Of a DNA stretch of 64,000 nt, positions 15,495 through 25,219 are shown piece after piece. This stretch comes from Verrucomicrobiota bacterium (GTDB lineage: Bacteria; Verrucomicrobiota; Verrucomicrobiia; Opitutales; Opitutaceae): assembly GCA_023428905.1 (NCBI GenBank), contig JAEYWP010000007.1:186001-250000 (forward strand), written 5' to 3'. The position numbers and the translations under genes are program-made. Positions within the stretch are counted from its first letter, which is position 1, and each line of letters opens with the position of its first letter. The notes below the pieces were generated by a model. It saw nothing but the letters and a program-made list of their open reading frames with translations, was not told the origin of the DNA and ran no database searches.

Positions 15495-16139
15495 ATGGCT
15501 GAAGAAAAGTCCGCTCCCAAGAAAGCTCCGAAGAAGGACGCCGCCCCGGCTCCCGCTGGCGCTGAAACCAAGGCTCCTGCCGCCGAGAAGCCCGCCAAGT
15601 CGGCCAAGGCTCCCGCGGGCGAAAAGCCCGCCAAGAAGGAAGGCGCCGAGGGCGCCGCCGCCCCTGCCGCCGCTCCCGCCGCCGAAAAACCGGTCGAGCT
15701 GGTCGGTGGTGTTGCGAAGCAGCCCACCGCCGAGGACCTCCTCAAGGAAGAACTGGGTGCGATCAAGGTCCGCAAGGCCAAGGGATCGAAGAACGTCACC
15801 TCCGGTGTCGCCAACATCCTCGCCTCCTTCAACAACACGATCGTCTCGATCACCGACCAGAAGGGTCAGGTCATCTCCTGGTCCAGCGCCGGCAAGTGCA
15901 ATTTCCGCGGCTCCCGCAAGTCGACGGCCTACGCCGCCCAGGTGGTGGCTCAGGACGCAGCCCGCAATGCCATGGCCCACGGTCTGAAGGACGTCGTGAT
16001 CCGCGTCAGCGGTCCCGGCCTCGGTCGCGACTCCGCCATCCGCGCCCTCCAGGCCATCGGCCTGGAGATCACCTCGATCATCGACGTGACCCCGATCCCG
16101 CATAACGGCTGCCGCCCCCGCAAGCGCCGTCGCGTGTAA
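15495..16139 (+). CDS. rpsK: 30S ribosomal protein S11 with long N-terminal extension
   Basis: S11 lies on the small-subunit platform near the E site. The core begins at about residue 91 and shows VTSGVANILASFNNTIVSIT, WSSAGKCNFRGSRKSTAYAA, VRVSGPGLGRDSAIRAL-like and the ending DVTPIPHNGCRPRKRRRV. Before it is an extension of about 80 residues made almost entirely of Ala, Pro, Lys, Glu and Gly, with AxKPAK-type repeats (AEKPAKSAKAPAGEKPAKK). Usual S11 is about 125-130 residues; this one is 214. The extension is in frame from a good ATG, and no internal start with a clear ribosome binding site is evident. It is probably disordered. Confidence 0.95.
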   Translation: MAEEKSAPKKAPKKDAAPAPAGAETKAPAAEKPAKSAKAPAGEKPAKKEGAEGAAAPAAAPAAEKPVELVGGVAKQPTAEDLLKEELGAIKVRKAKGSKNVTSGVANILASFNNTIVSITDQKGQVISWSSAGKCNFRGSRKSTAYAAQVVAQDAARNAMAHGLKDVVIRVSGPGLGRDSAIRALQAIGLEITSIIDVTPIPHNGCRPRKRRRV

Positions 16140-16183
16140 TCGATTCTAAACACCAAGGTTCAACCTTAACTCCCTTTTAAAAA

Positions 16184-16795
16184 ATGGCTCGTTATACCGG
16201 CCCAACCACCCGCATCAGCCGGCGCTTCGCGCAGCCGATCTTCGGTGCGACCAAAGCGTTCGAAAAACGCAACTTTCCCCCGGGCCAGCACGGCCCGAAG
16301 CTCCGCCGCAAGCTCTCCGAGTACGCGGTTGGCCTGAATGAAAAGCAGAAGCTCCGTTACATCTACGGCCTGCTCGAGCGCCAGTTCCGTCGCGTGTTCG
16401 AGAACGCCAAGAAGGAACGCGGCATCACCGGCGAGCGTTTCCTCCAGTTGCTCGAGACCCGTCTCGACAGCGTGGTTTACCTGCTTGGCTTCGCCAAGAG
16501 CCGCCAGGCCGCCCGCCAGTTCGTCAATCACGGCCACATCCGCGTCAACGGCCACAAGGTCGACATCGCGAGCTACAATGTGCTGCCGGGTGACGAGATC
16601 GAGGTGAAGAACACCCCTACGTCCCGCCAGCTCGCTCAGCGCAACATCGAAGAGAGCCGCGCCCGCAACATCCCTGGCTGGCTCACGCTCAACGCCGAGT
16701 CGTTCAAGGCCGCCGTCAACCGTCTCCCGACGCGCGACGAGATGGAGCCGGGCATCAATGAACAGCTGATCGTCGAGTTCTACTCGCGCTTCTAA
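16184..16795 (+). CDS. rpsD: 30S ribosomal protein S4
   Basis: S4 (203 residues) is a primary 16S rRNA-binding protein and in E. coli represses the alpha operon. The N-terminus ARYTGPTTRISRRF and the S4 domain with LETRLDSVVYLLGFAKSRQAAR and FVNHGHIRVNGHKVDI are diagnostic. The cysteine zinc motif found in some S4 proteins is absent. The C-terminus VEFYSRF is typical. rpoA follows after 48 nt. Confidence 0.97.
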   Translation: MARYTGPTTRISRRFAQPIFGATKAFEKRNFPPGQHGPKLRRKLSEYAVGLNEKQKLRYIYGLLERQFRRVFENAKKERGITGERFLQLLETRLDSVVYLLGFAKSRQAARQFVNHGHIRVNGHKVDIASYNVLPGDEIEVKNTPTSRQLAQRNIEESRARNIPGWLTLNAESFKAAVNRLPTRDEMEPGINEQLIVEFYSRF

Positions 16796-16843
16796 CGTTT
16801 TGTTGGCGTCGCAAACCCAAACTCATCATTCAGAGTCACCGCC

Positions 16844-17845
16844 ATGCCCAAACGTCTCGGAAAGTTCGAACTCCCCTCCAAGCTGACCAAGGTTGAAGAA
16901 GGCTCCACGCCGACCTACGCCAAGTTCGTCGCCGAGCCCTTCGAAGCCGGTTATGGTCACACGATCGGCAATTCGCTGCGCCGTGTGCTCCTCAGCTCCA
17001 TCGAGGGCTCCGCTATCTCGTCCATCCGGATCGAGGGCGTGAACCACGAGTTCCAGAGCGTTGATGGTGTCGTCGAAGACGTCACCGATATCGTCCTCAA
17101 TCTGAAGAAGATCCTCATCGTCTCGCAGAAGCGCGATGCGATCAGCCTCTCCATCAAGGTCAATCGCGACGGTCCCGTGACCGCGGCCGACATCCAGGCC
17201 GACGCGAACATCCAGATCGTCAACCCGGATCAGGTCATCTGCACCCTCGATAAATCCATGCCTTTCGAGGCGGAGATCGAGATCAAGACCGGCCGTGGTT
17301 ATTACCCGGGTGAGCAGAACAAGAAGGAAGACCAGCCGATCGGCGTCATCCCGATCGACTCGCTCTTCAGCCCGGTCCGCCTCGTGAAATACGCGGTGGA
17401 AAACACCCGCGTTGGCCAGATCACCGATTACGACAAGCTGATCCTGGAGATCTGGACGGATGGACGCATCACGCCGGACGACGCCCTCAAGCAGTCCGCC
17501 TCGATCCTCAAGCACCACCTCGATGTGTTCGATCGCGTCAGCGACGAACAGTACGAGTTCGAGAGCCAGCAGAGCGAAGTCAGCGAAGAGCAGAACAAGC
17601 TCCGCAAGCTCCTGAACATGTCGGTCAACGAGATCGAGCTGTCGGTCCGTGCCGCCAACTGCCTGAACAACGCGAACATCACCACGGTCGGCGAACTCGC
17701 CATGAAGACCGAGCAGGAGATGCTGAAGTACCGCAACTTCGGCAAGAAGTCGCTGAACGAAATCAAGGAGAAGCTCGAGGCCCTCGGCCTTTCCCTTGGC
17801 ATGAAGTTCGACGAGCGCCTGCTGGACGCGAAGAAGGACCTCTAA
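16844..17845 (+). CDS. rpoA: RNA polymerase alpha subunit
   Basis: The alpha subunit (333 residues) dimerises to start RNA polymerase assembly and its C-terminal domain binds UP elements and activators. The N-terminal domain shows GYGHTIGNSLRRVLLSS, GRGYYPGEQN-like and the VENTRVGQ-TDYDKLILEIWTDG block. After a linker with acidic heptads (residues 225-255), the C-terminal domain has ELSVRAANCLNNANITTVGE and the KSLNEIKEKLEALGLSLGM motif. A strong terminator follows directly. Confidence 0.97.
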   Translation: MPKRLGKFELPSKLTKVEEGSTPTYAKFVAEPFEAGYGHTIGNSLRRVLLSSIEGSAISSIRIEGVNHEFQSVDGVVEDVTDIVLNLKKILIVSQKRDAISLSIKVNRDGPVTAADIQADANIQIVNPDQVICTLDKSMPFEAEIEIKTGRGYYPGEQNKKEDQPIGVIPIDSLFSPVRLVKYAVENTRVGQITDYDKLILEIWTDGRITPDDALKQSASILKHHLDVFDRVSDEQYEFESQQSEVSEEQNKLRKLLNMSVNEIELSVRAANCLNNANITTVGELAMKTEQEMLKYRNFGKKSLNEIKEKLEALGLSLGMKFDERLLDAKKDL

Positions 17846-17852
17846 ACCCTTG

Positions 17853-17883
17853 GGCCGCGTCCACCGGGGCGCGGCCTTTTTCC
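17853..17883 (+). terminator. Intrinsic terminator after rpoA
   Basis: A GC stem GGCCGCGTCC/GGGCGCGGCC (one G-T pair) with a 4-nt loop is followed by TTTTT. It starts 8 nt after the rpoA stop. It separates rpoA from rplQ, which are usually cotranscribed, so rplQ probably needs readthrough or its own promoter. Confidence 0.85.
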
Positions 17884-17967
17884 CTTTCCCGCGGCTTTCG
17901 CGCCGTCCAACCGCCTCACGCTGCGGCTGGGTTGCCGATCGGAAGCCCGACTTAAACACAGACCAAA

Positions 17968-18468
17968 ATGCGTCATAACAAACACCGTTCCTCCCTGGGC
18001 GTCACCCGCGAGCATCGCTCCGCGATGATGTCCAACATGGCCGCCTCCCTGATCAAGCATGGTCGTATCCAGACCACGCTGACGAAGGCCAAGGCCCTGC
18101 GCCCCTTCATCGAGAAGGTCATCACCAAGGCCAAGAAGGCCGCGGCCAAGACCGACAAGAAGGACGCCCTCCACCTTCGCCGCCTCGCCCTGCGCGATGT
18201 GCACGATGAGGATGCAGTGACCCTGCTCTTCAACGAAAAGCACACCGAGTTCGCCAATCGCAGCGGTGGCTACACCCGCATCTACAAGCTGGGCGCCCGC
18301 CAGAGCGATGCCGCCGAGATGGCGCTGATCGAGTTCGTGAAGGCCGACGACCAGGGCTACAAGAAGACCCGCCGCAAGTCCGGCAAGGCCAAGAAGGCCT
18401 CCGCTGAGACCGCCGGTGCCGAGGCCGCTGCCGCCGCTGCTCCTGCGGACGGGGAAGCCAAGGCTTAA
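17968..18468 (+). CDS. rplQ: 50S ribosomal protein L17 with C-terminal tail
   Basis: L17 lies near the tunnel exit. The core RHNKHRSSLGVTREHRSAM, the AASLIKHGRIQTTLTKAKAL block and GGYTRIYKLGARQSDAAEMA are intact and end near residue 125. A Lys/Ala-rich tail of about 40 residues (KKTRRKSGKAKKASAE and onwards) brings the length to 166 against the usual 115-130. A terminator precedes it (17853-17883) and a stronger one follows it (18528-18560). Confidence 0.96.
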   Translation: MRHNKHRSSLGVTREHRSAMMSNMAASLIKHGRIQTTLTKAKALRPFIEKVITKAKKAAAKTDKKDALHLRRLALRDVHDEDAVTLLFNEKHTEFANRSGGYTRIYKLGARQSDAAEMALIEFVKADDQGYKKTRRKSGKAKKASAETAGAEAAAAAAPADGEAKA

Positions 18469-18478
18469 GTCGCCAGGT

Positions 18479-18502
18479 TGGCGGGGTGAGGTCACCCTGC
18501 CA
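18479..18502 (+). repeat. Short copy of the GCGGGGTG repeat
   Basis: GCGGGGTG at 18481-18488 forms an imperfect hairpin with TCACCCTGCCA just after it (one G-T pair, 4-nt loop). The word and the hairpin match the elements at 11585 and 47213, but the third word is missing here. Confidence 0.4.
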
Positions 18503-18527
18503 GCGTGTTGACCAGGCTCTCTTTTGC

Positions 18528-18560
18528 AGCGCCGGGCTCACCGCCCGGCGCTTTCTTTTT
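18528..18560 (+). terminator. Intrinsic terminator after rplQ
   Basis: A perfect 10-bp stem AGCGCCGGGC/GCCCGGCGCT with a 5-nt loop is followed by TTCTTTTT. It closes the ribosomal cluster and is the best terminator in the window. Confidence 0.9.
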
Positions 18561-18669
18561 GCCAGTTCCGAGCGCGCCACCGGGGCAGGCCTGGGTGCGC
18601 CACACCGCACCCTGGAGCCTCACGCCTTGTCATTGCCACCGGCGCGGGCAAACCTCGCGCCGCTGCACC

Positions 18670-18894
18670 ATGGATCCACTCACCGCCGCCACCGTGCTAT
18701 GCCTCCTGATCGCGGCAGCCTTTCTCAGCCTGTGGATTTTCTATGACCGGCGGGACCATGCGCTCTTCGAGCACGCGCGGCGCAAGTCCACGTTCTGTTG
18801 CGCACGCTGCACCCATATTTACGGTGCGGCGGGACGCCCGGATGTCTGCCGTTGCCCACAGTGCGGCCATGAAAATGCCCGGCTGAGGTTTTGA
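18670..18894 (+). CDS. Small membrane-anchored zinc-ribbon protein
   Basis: I do not recognise a named family. The 74-residue product has one N-terminal membrane segment (TAATVLCLLIAAAFLSLWIF, about residues 5-24), a short basic stretch, then two CxxC pairs: CARC near residue 44 and CPQC near residue 62 with the spacing of a zinc ribbon, ending in GHENARLRF. The ATG at 18670 is chosen because the membrane segment begins right after it; the frame is open further upstream but runs into the terminator. It stands alone between rplQ and guaA, 110 nt after the terminator. A regulatory or rubredoxin-like metal site is possible. Confidence 0.7.
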   Translation: MDPLTAATVLCLLIAAAFLSLWIFYDRRDHALFEHARRKSTFCCARCTHIYGAAGRPDVCRCPQCGHENARLRF

Positions 18895-19061
18895 CTGGTT
18901 AGAGCGAGAGTCAGGCTCCGGTCGAGCCCGGCTGGGTCGTAGCGTCAACGACGCACCCGCCACCATGCGTTTCGTCGGCGAATCCGAGCGATTCCCGAAA
19001 TGCGGGCTGGAAGCCGCCTGGAATTCGCCTATTTTCCGCCGTTTCACCGGAACCCATCCGC

Positions 19062-20600
<1,539 letters not shown>

Positions 20601-20620
20601 ACGCCGACCCTTCCGCCGCC

Positions 20621-21382
20621 ATGAAACACCTCCGCAACGTCATCTCCCTGGCTGCGGCCCTCTTGATTTCAGCGGTGGCGGCGCAGGCCGAGACGACGGC
20701 GATCCTGGCGAAGGCGCGCAGCTACCTCGGGGAGGAGGCGGTGCTCAACGGGGTGCGTTCCGTCCGCTACCGCGGCATGGTGGAGCGGCAGGAAAAGGCG
20801 GCGGACGGCACGGAGCGCCCCGTCGCCTCCCAAATCGAGATCATCTTCCAGCGCGACTATCAGCAGCTGGTCACCCAGACCGGCGTCGAGGGCCGGGTCC
20901 TCACCGCGCTCAATGGTTACGAGGGCTGGAGCATGAGCGAGGACGCCAACGGCAGGCAGCGTGCGCCGCTCCTTTTCGGCAAGGATCGGATCAAGCGCCT
21001 GCGGGCCAGCGTCTGGCAGAACCTTTCCTTTTACCGAGGCATCGAGTCGGTGGGCGGACATCTCGAGGACCATGGAGTGGTGGAGATCGATGGCACCCGC
21101 GGACACAAGATCAGCTTCGTGCACGAGCCGGGAATCGTTTACGTCCGTTATTTTGACGTGGATACGGGGCGCCTCCTGTTCACCGAGACCGACCTCGGAA
21201 TCCGCATCCGCGAAGAGGGTGAACTGCGGGTGGACGGCATTCGTTTTCCCAAACGCATCATCAACATGACCACGGGGCCGGATGGGAAAGAGCATGTCGT
21301 CACCATCACCATCAATGAGGTGGCGGTGAATACACCCTTCCCGGACGAACTCTTCAGTGTGCCGCTCGCCCCCCGGCGTTGA
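20621..21382 (+). CDS. Exported protein of unknown function, LolA-like
   Basis: The 253-residue product begins with a Sec signal peptide (basic MKHLRN, hydrophobic VISLAAALLISAVAAQA, cleavage probably after AQA). The mature part is beta-rich with alternating polar strands such as YRGMVERQEK, IEIIFQRDYQQLV and YVRYFDVDTGRLLFTETD, a pattern like that of outer-membrane lipoprotein-sorting (LolA/LolB-fold) proteins. That assignment is by pattern only. I chose the ATG at 20621 because the signal peptide starts there; an earlier in-frame start at 20591 overlaps guaA. The stop overlaps the hisD TTG start by 4 nt. Confidence 0.75.
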   Translation: MKHLRNVISLAAALLISAVAAQAETTAILAKARSYLGEEAVLNGVRSVRYRGMVERQEKAADGTERPVASQIEIIFQRDYQQLVTQTGVEGRVLTALNGYEGWSMSEDANGRQRAPLLFGKDRIKRLRASVWQNLSFYRGIESVGGHLEDHGVVEIDGTRGHKISFVHEPGIVYVRYFDVDTGRLLFTETDLGIRIREEGELRVDGIRFPKRIINMTTGPDGKEHVVTITINEVAVNTPFPDELFSVPLAPRR

Positions 21383-22710
21383 CCCTTACTTTTCATCCAG
21401 CGTTGCCCACTCCCGTGCGCGTCCTCCGTTCCTCCTCCAAAACCTTCACCTCCGACCTGGCTGAGTTCTGCCGGGGCGCGGTGGTCCCGAAAGAAATCCA
21501 GGAGAGCGTCGCTGCGATCCTCGCCGATGTGCGCCAGCGCGGGGACGAGGCGGTGGCGTATTACGCGGCGAAGTTCGACAGCGCGAAATTGCGGGCCCGC
21601 GATTTTCGAGTAAAGCCGGCCGAGCTTGCCGCCGCCAAGGCCGGCCTGGGCGCAGCCGAGCGCAAGGCCATGCAGGGCGCGTACGAGAATGTCGTGGCCT
21701 TCAACCGCAAGAGCCTGCCGGCTGACTGGCGTGGCAAAAACAAGCACGGCGCCGAGGTGGGCGAGGTTCACCATCCCATCCGCCGCGTCGGGCTCTATGT
21801 CCCGGGCGGGCAGGTGCCGCTGGTTTCAACCGTACTGATGACCGCCACCCTGGCGAAGATTGCGGGTTGCCCGGAGATCGCCGTCTTCACGCCCTCGGAC
21901 GCCTCGGGGCGCATCGCTTCCAGCATGCTGGCGGCCCTGGAAATGATCGGTATCGAGGAGGTCTACCGCATCGGTGGCGTGCAGGCCATCGGCGCCATGA
22001 CCTACGGCACCTCGCACATTCCGCCGGTGGACAAGATCTTTGGTCCGGGCAATGCCTACGTCTGTGAGGCGAAGCGGCAGGTGTTCGGCACCGTCGGGGT
22101 CGACTCCCTTCCCGGTCCCAGTGAGGTGATGGTCATCGCGGATGAGACGGCAATTCCCGCCTTTGCCGCCGCCGATCTCCTCGCTCAGGCAGAACACGGC
22201 TCCGGACGGGAAAAGATCTACCTTGTCGCCACGTCCGAGGAAATCCTCACGGCGGTGGGGGCGGACGTGGAGACGCAGCTAAAGACACTTTCCCGCTCGG
22301 AGAAAACGCAGCGGGTGCTGCAGGACGGGTTTGTCGGCATCGTGGTGGAGTCGCTCTCCAAGGCGGCGGAAGTCGCCAACTATGTCGCCCCCGAGCACCT
22401 GGAACTCCTGGTGAAGGACACCGCGGCAAAGAAGCTCCTCCGCGAAATCACGACCGCGGGCGCGATCATGATCGGTAATCACAGTCCGACCGCCCTGGGC
22501 GACTTCACGGCGGGCCCGAGCCATGTCCTGCCCACCGGCCGGACTGGACGCTTCTTCAGCGGCCTGCGTGTTTCCGACTTCCTCCGCCGGACGAGCATCA
22601 TCCGCTACGACGCCAAAACAGTGAAAAAGGGCAACGAGGTGGTCTCCGCCTTTGCCGCGATGGAAAAGCTCGATGCCCACGGGCGCTCCGTGGCGCTCCG
22701 CGCGCGCTGA
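21379..22710 (+). CDS. hisD: Histidinol dehydrogenase
   Basis: HisD catalyses the last two oxidations of histidine biosynthesis, from histidinol to histidine with NAD. Family blocks are YVPGGQVPLVSTVLMT, GGVQAIGAMTYGT, KIFGPGNAYV, DSLPGPSEVMVIAD, AEHGS (zinc and catalytic region), PEHLE and the C-terminal GPSHVLPTGRTGRFFSGL. The TTG at 21379 overlaps the previous stop (TTGA) and is taken as start; a GTG at 21415 giving MRVLRSSSKTF is an equally plausible alternative. It opens the run hisD-hisC-hisB-hisH. Confidence 0.95.
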   Translation: MTLTFHPALPTPVRVLRSSSKTFTSDLAEFCRGAVVPKEIQESVAAILADVRQRGDEAVAYYAAKFDSAKLRARDFRVKPAELAAAKAGLGAAERKAMQGAYENVVAFNRKSLPADWRGKNKHGAEVGEVHHPIRRVGLYVPGGQVPLVSTVLMTATLAKIAGCPEIAVFTPSDASGRIASSMLAALEMIGIEEVYRIGGVQAIGAMTYGTSHIPPVDKIFGPGNAYVCEAKRQVFGTVGVDSLPGPSEVMVIADETAIPAFAAADLLAQAEHGSGREKIYLVATSEEILTAVGADVETQLKTLSRSEKTQRVLQDGFVGIVVESLSKAAEVANYVAPEHLELLVKDTAAKKLLREITTAGAIMIGNHSPTALGDFTAGPSHVLPTGRTGRFFSGLRVSDFLRRTSIIRYDAKTVKKGNEVVSAFAAMEKLDAHGRSVALRAR

Positions 22711-22727
22711 GCCTGGGCACGCCCCCC

Positions 22728-23825
22728 ATGCCACGCATCGACACCCTCGCCCTTCCGCACGTCACCCGGCTGCACGCCTATACTCCGGGGCTCCAGCCCA
22801 CCGATACAGGCTGGGTGAAGCTCAACACCAACGAGTGCCCGTACCCGCCGAGTCCGCGCGTGGCCGAGGCCCTTCGGCACGAGGTGGGGGAGGACGGTGC
22901 CTCCCTGCGTTTGTATCCAAATCCCAAGAGCACGCCGCTCCGGCAGGTGGTGGCGCGGCTGCACGGGCTGGCCGAGGAAAACGTCTGCATCGGCAATGGG
23001 TCGGACGACATCCTCAACCTCCTGGTGCGCGTCTTCGCCTCCGGCGACGCGGCGGTGGGCATGACGTTCCCGAGCTACTCCCTCTATCCCGTGCTGGTCG
23101 CGATCCAGGACGGCCGGACGGAAATGATCCCTTTCGACCGGTCGATGACTCTGCCGGTGGAGCAGATCGTCGCCTCCAACGCGCGGATCTTCTTCCTCAC
23201 CTCGCCCAACGCCCCCACCGGGGTGGCCTTTCCCCTGGCCGAGATCGAGGCGTTGCTCCGTCGGCTCAATGCGGTGCTCGTGGTGGACGAGGCCTATGCC
23301 CCCTTTGCTCGCGAAAACGCGATCCCGCTCCTCGCCCGGCATCCCAACCTCGTGGTGGTGCGCACCCTTTCGAAGGCCTATGCCCTCGCCGGTATCCGGG
23401 TGGGTTACGCCCTGGCGCATCCCGAGGTGATCGACCTGCTGGACCGGGTGCGCGACAGCTACAACGTCAGCCGCCTCTCCCAGGCCGCCGCTGCCGCCGC
23501 GCTGATGGACGGTGACTATTATGCGGCCATCATCGAGAGGGTGAAGGCCACGCGCGATCACCACGCGGAGACGTGGCGCGGCTGGGGCTGGTTCGTGTAC
23601 CCCTCCGAGAGCAATTTTCTTTTTGTCGAGCCACGCAACAGCCGCGGCGAGAGCGGCGCGGCGGTGGCCAAGTCCGCGTATGATTTCCTTGTCTCCCGCA
23701 AGGTCCTGATCCGCTACTTCCCCAGCCACGCCTTGACCGCCTCCTTCCTGCGGATCAGCGTCGGCACCGACGACGAGATGCTGGTGGTCAATCAATCCCT
23801 CGAGGCATGGCGCAAGAACGTTTAG
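22728..23825 (+). CDS. hisC: Histidinol-phosphate aminotransferase
   Basis: HisC is a PLP enzyme that transaminates imidazole acetol phosphate. Fold type I marks are NTNECPYPPSPRV near the N-terminus, GNGSDDILNLL, TFPSYSLY, the segment TSPNAPTG, VVDEAYAPFA and the PLP lysine in TLSKAYALAGIRVGY. The C-terminal FLRISVGTDDEM is typical. The length of 365 residues is normal. Its last 19 nt overlap the start of hisB. Confidence 0.95.
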   Translation: MPRIDTLALPHVTRLHAYTPGLQPTDTGWVKLNTNECPYPPSPRVAEALRHEVGEDGASLRLYPNPKSTPLRQVVARLHGLAEENVCIGNGSDDILNLLVRVFASGDAAVGMTFPSYSLYPVLVAIQDGRTEMIPFDRSMTLPVEQIVASNARIFFLTSPNAPTGVAFPLAEIEALLRRLNAVLVVDEAYAPFARENAIPLLARHPNLVVVRTLSKAYALAGIRVGYALAHPEVIDLLDRVRDSYNVSRLSQAAAAAALMDGDYYAAIIERVKATRDHHAETWRGWGWFVYPSESNFLFVEPRNSRGESGAAVAKSAYDFLVSRKVLIRYFPSHALTASFLRISVGTDDEMLVVNQSLEAWRKNV

Positions 23826-24403
23826 CAACCATCGCGCGGAAAACCGCCGAGACCGACATCAATCTGACCCTGGCGATCGACGGCCAGGGTAAGTCCAAGG
23901 TGGATACAGGGGTCCCGTTTTTCGACCACATGCTGACCCTGTTTGCGAAGCACGGGCTGTTCGACCTCGAGGTGAAGTGTGTCGGCGATGTGGCGGTGGA
24001 TTACCACCACACCGTCGAGGACGTCGGCATCGTGCTCGGCGAGGCCTTCCGCAAGGCCCTCGGCGACAAGCGCGGCATCCGCCGTTATGGCTTCTTTCTC
24101 CTTCCGATGGACGAGTCCCTCGCCCGGGTGGTGGTCGACATCGGCGGGCGCCCGCACCTCGTTTATGAGGCGGATGCCCCGACGATGTTCGTCCGCGACT
24201 TCAACATCATCCTGGTGAAGGAATTCTGCCGTGCGTTCAGCAACGCCCTCGGTGCCAACCTGCATGTGAAGCTTGAATACGGGGAGGAGCCGCATCATGT
24301 GGCGGAAGCGATCTTCAAGGGGTTCGCCCGCGCCCTCGACCTGGCCACCCAGATCGATCCTCGCGCCGCGCACGCCCTGCCTTCCACCAAGGGCATGATC
24401 TGA
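23807..24403 (+). CDS. hisB: Imidazoleglycerol-phosphate dehydratase
   Basis: This is the monofunctional HisB (198 residues), which dehydrates imidazoleglycerol phosphate using a di-manganese site. The histidine-rich motifs are clear: FFDHML, DYHHTVEDVGI (first half) and the repeat GEEPHHVAEAIFKGFARAL (second half). The phosphatase domain of the E. coli bifunctional enzyme is absent. The start is inside hisC, with a 19-nt overlap. Confidence 0.96.
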   Translation: MAQERLATIARKTAETDINLTLAIDGQGKSKVDTGVPFFDHMLTLFAKHGLFDLEVKCVGDVAVDYHHTVEDVGIVLGEAFRKALGDKRGIRRYGFFLLPMDESLARVVVDIGGRPHLVYEADAPTMFVRDFNIILVKEFCRAFSNALGANLHVKLEYGEEPHHVAEAIFKGFARALDLATQIDPRAAHALPSTKGMI

Positions 24404-24428
24404 GTTTCCGCCGCCGCGCCCATCCCGC

Positions 24429-25067
24429 ATGTCCACCCGCATCGCCGTCATCGACAATGGCATCTGCAATCTTCGCAGCGTCACCAAGGCGCTCGAGGCC
24501 GTGGGTGCACAGCCGCAGGTGGTGCATGCCCCCTCAGACATCCGCGACGTAAGCGGGTTGGTCCTCCCCGGGGTGGGGGCCTTGCGCGACTGTGTGGCAT
24601 CCCTTCGCGCCACCGGGCTCGACCGGACGGTACGCGACTGGATTTCCGCCGACCGGCCTTTCCTCGGCGTATGCCTGGGCATGCAGGCGCTGTTCGATGC
24701 TTCGGAGGAGGGAAACGTGACCGGCCTCGGTATTTTCCCGGGCCGTGTGACGCGGTTCCGTCGTCCCCCGCCATACAAGATTCCGCACATGGGCTGGAAT
24801 CCCGTGCGTTTTGTGCAGCGGGCATCCCCGCTGGCGGCGGACCTCGCGGAAAGCGGCGAAGCCTTCTATTTCGTTCACAGTTTTCACTGTGTCCCGGAGG
24901 ATCCCGCGCTGGTCCTGGCGGAGTGTGACTACGGTGGCGTCTTCACCGCAGCGATCGGCCGCGGAAATTGTTTCGCCACGCAGTTCCACCCCGAAAAGAG
25001 CCAGGCCAAAGGCCTGCAGATCTATCGTAACTTTGCGCGCGTGGCGGCCGGCGGCGTAGGGGTCTGA
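24429..25067 (+). CDS. hisH: Imidazole glycerol phosphate synthase, glutaminase subunit
   Basis: HisH supplies ammonia to HisF in the step that makes IGP and AICAR. The class I amidotransferase triad is visible: cysteine in GVCLGMQALF, then HxE in QFHPEKSQ. GVGALRDC and HMGWN are further family marks. The N-terminal motif reads IDNGICNLRSV where most HisH have DYGxGN. The partner hisF is not in this window, nor are hisA, hisI, hisG or hisE. Confidence 0.95.
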   Translation: MSTRIAVIDNGICNLRSVTKALEAVGAQPQVVHAPSDIRDVSGLVLPGVGALRDCVASLRATGLDRTVRDWISADRPFLGVCLGMQALFDASEEGNVTGLGIFPGRVTRFRRPPPYKIPHMGWNPVRFVQRASPLAADLAESGEAFYFVHSFHCVPEDPALVLAECDYGGVFTAAIGRGNCFATQFHPEKSQAKGLQIYRNFARVAAGGVGV

Positions 25068-25219
25068 CGGTCCGCATTTCCTGCGGCGTGTTGCAGGCGG
25101 CAACAAGCGCGTCGTGCTCCTTCTTACAGGGCAAGTTAGTTCAGCTAATGCTATAAGCTGGGCGACTTGGGTGGGTAACTTTTCTTTGCAAGGGAATCGA
25201 TTTTTGCTCTGTTGGCCGC

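Noticed and set aside
18895..19061. Guanine/xanthine riboswitch before guaA
   Set aside because: Only short inverted repeats are present; no purine riboswitch core could be recognised.
25124..25157. Sigma-70-type promoter before gltA (TTACAG and TATAAG)
   Set aside because: The spacing is 22 bp, too long for a standard promoter, and promoter rules of this lineage are not known to me.
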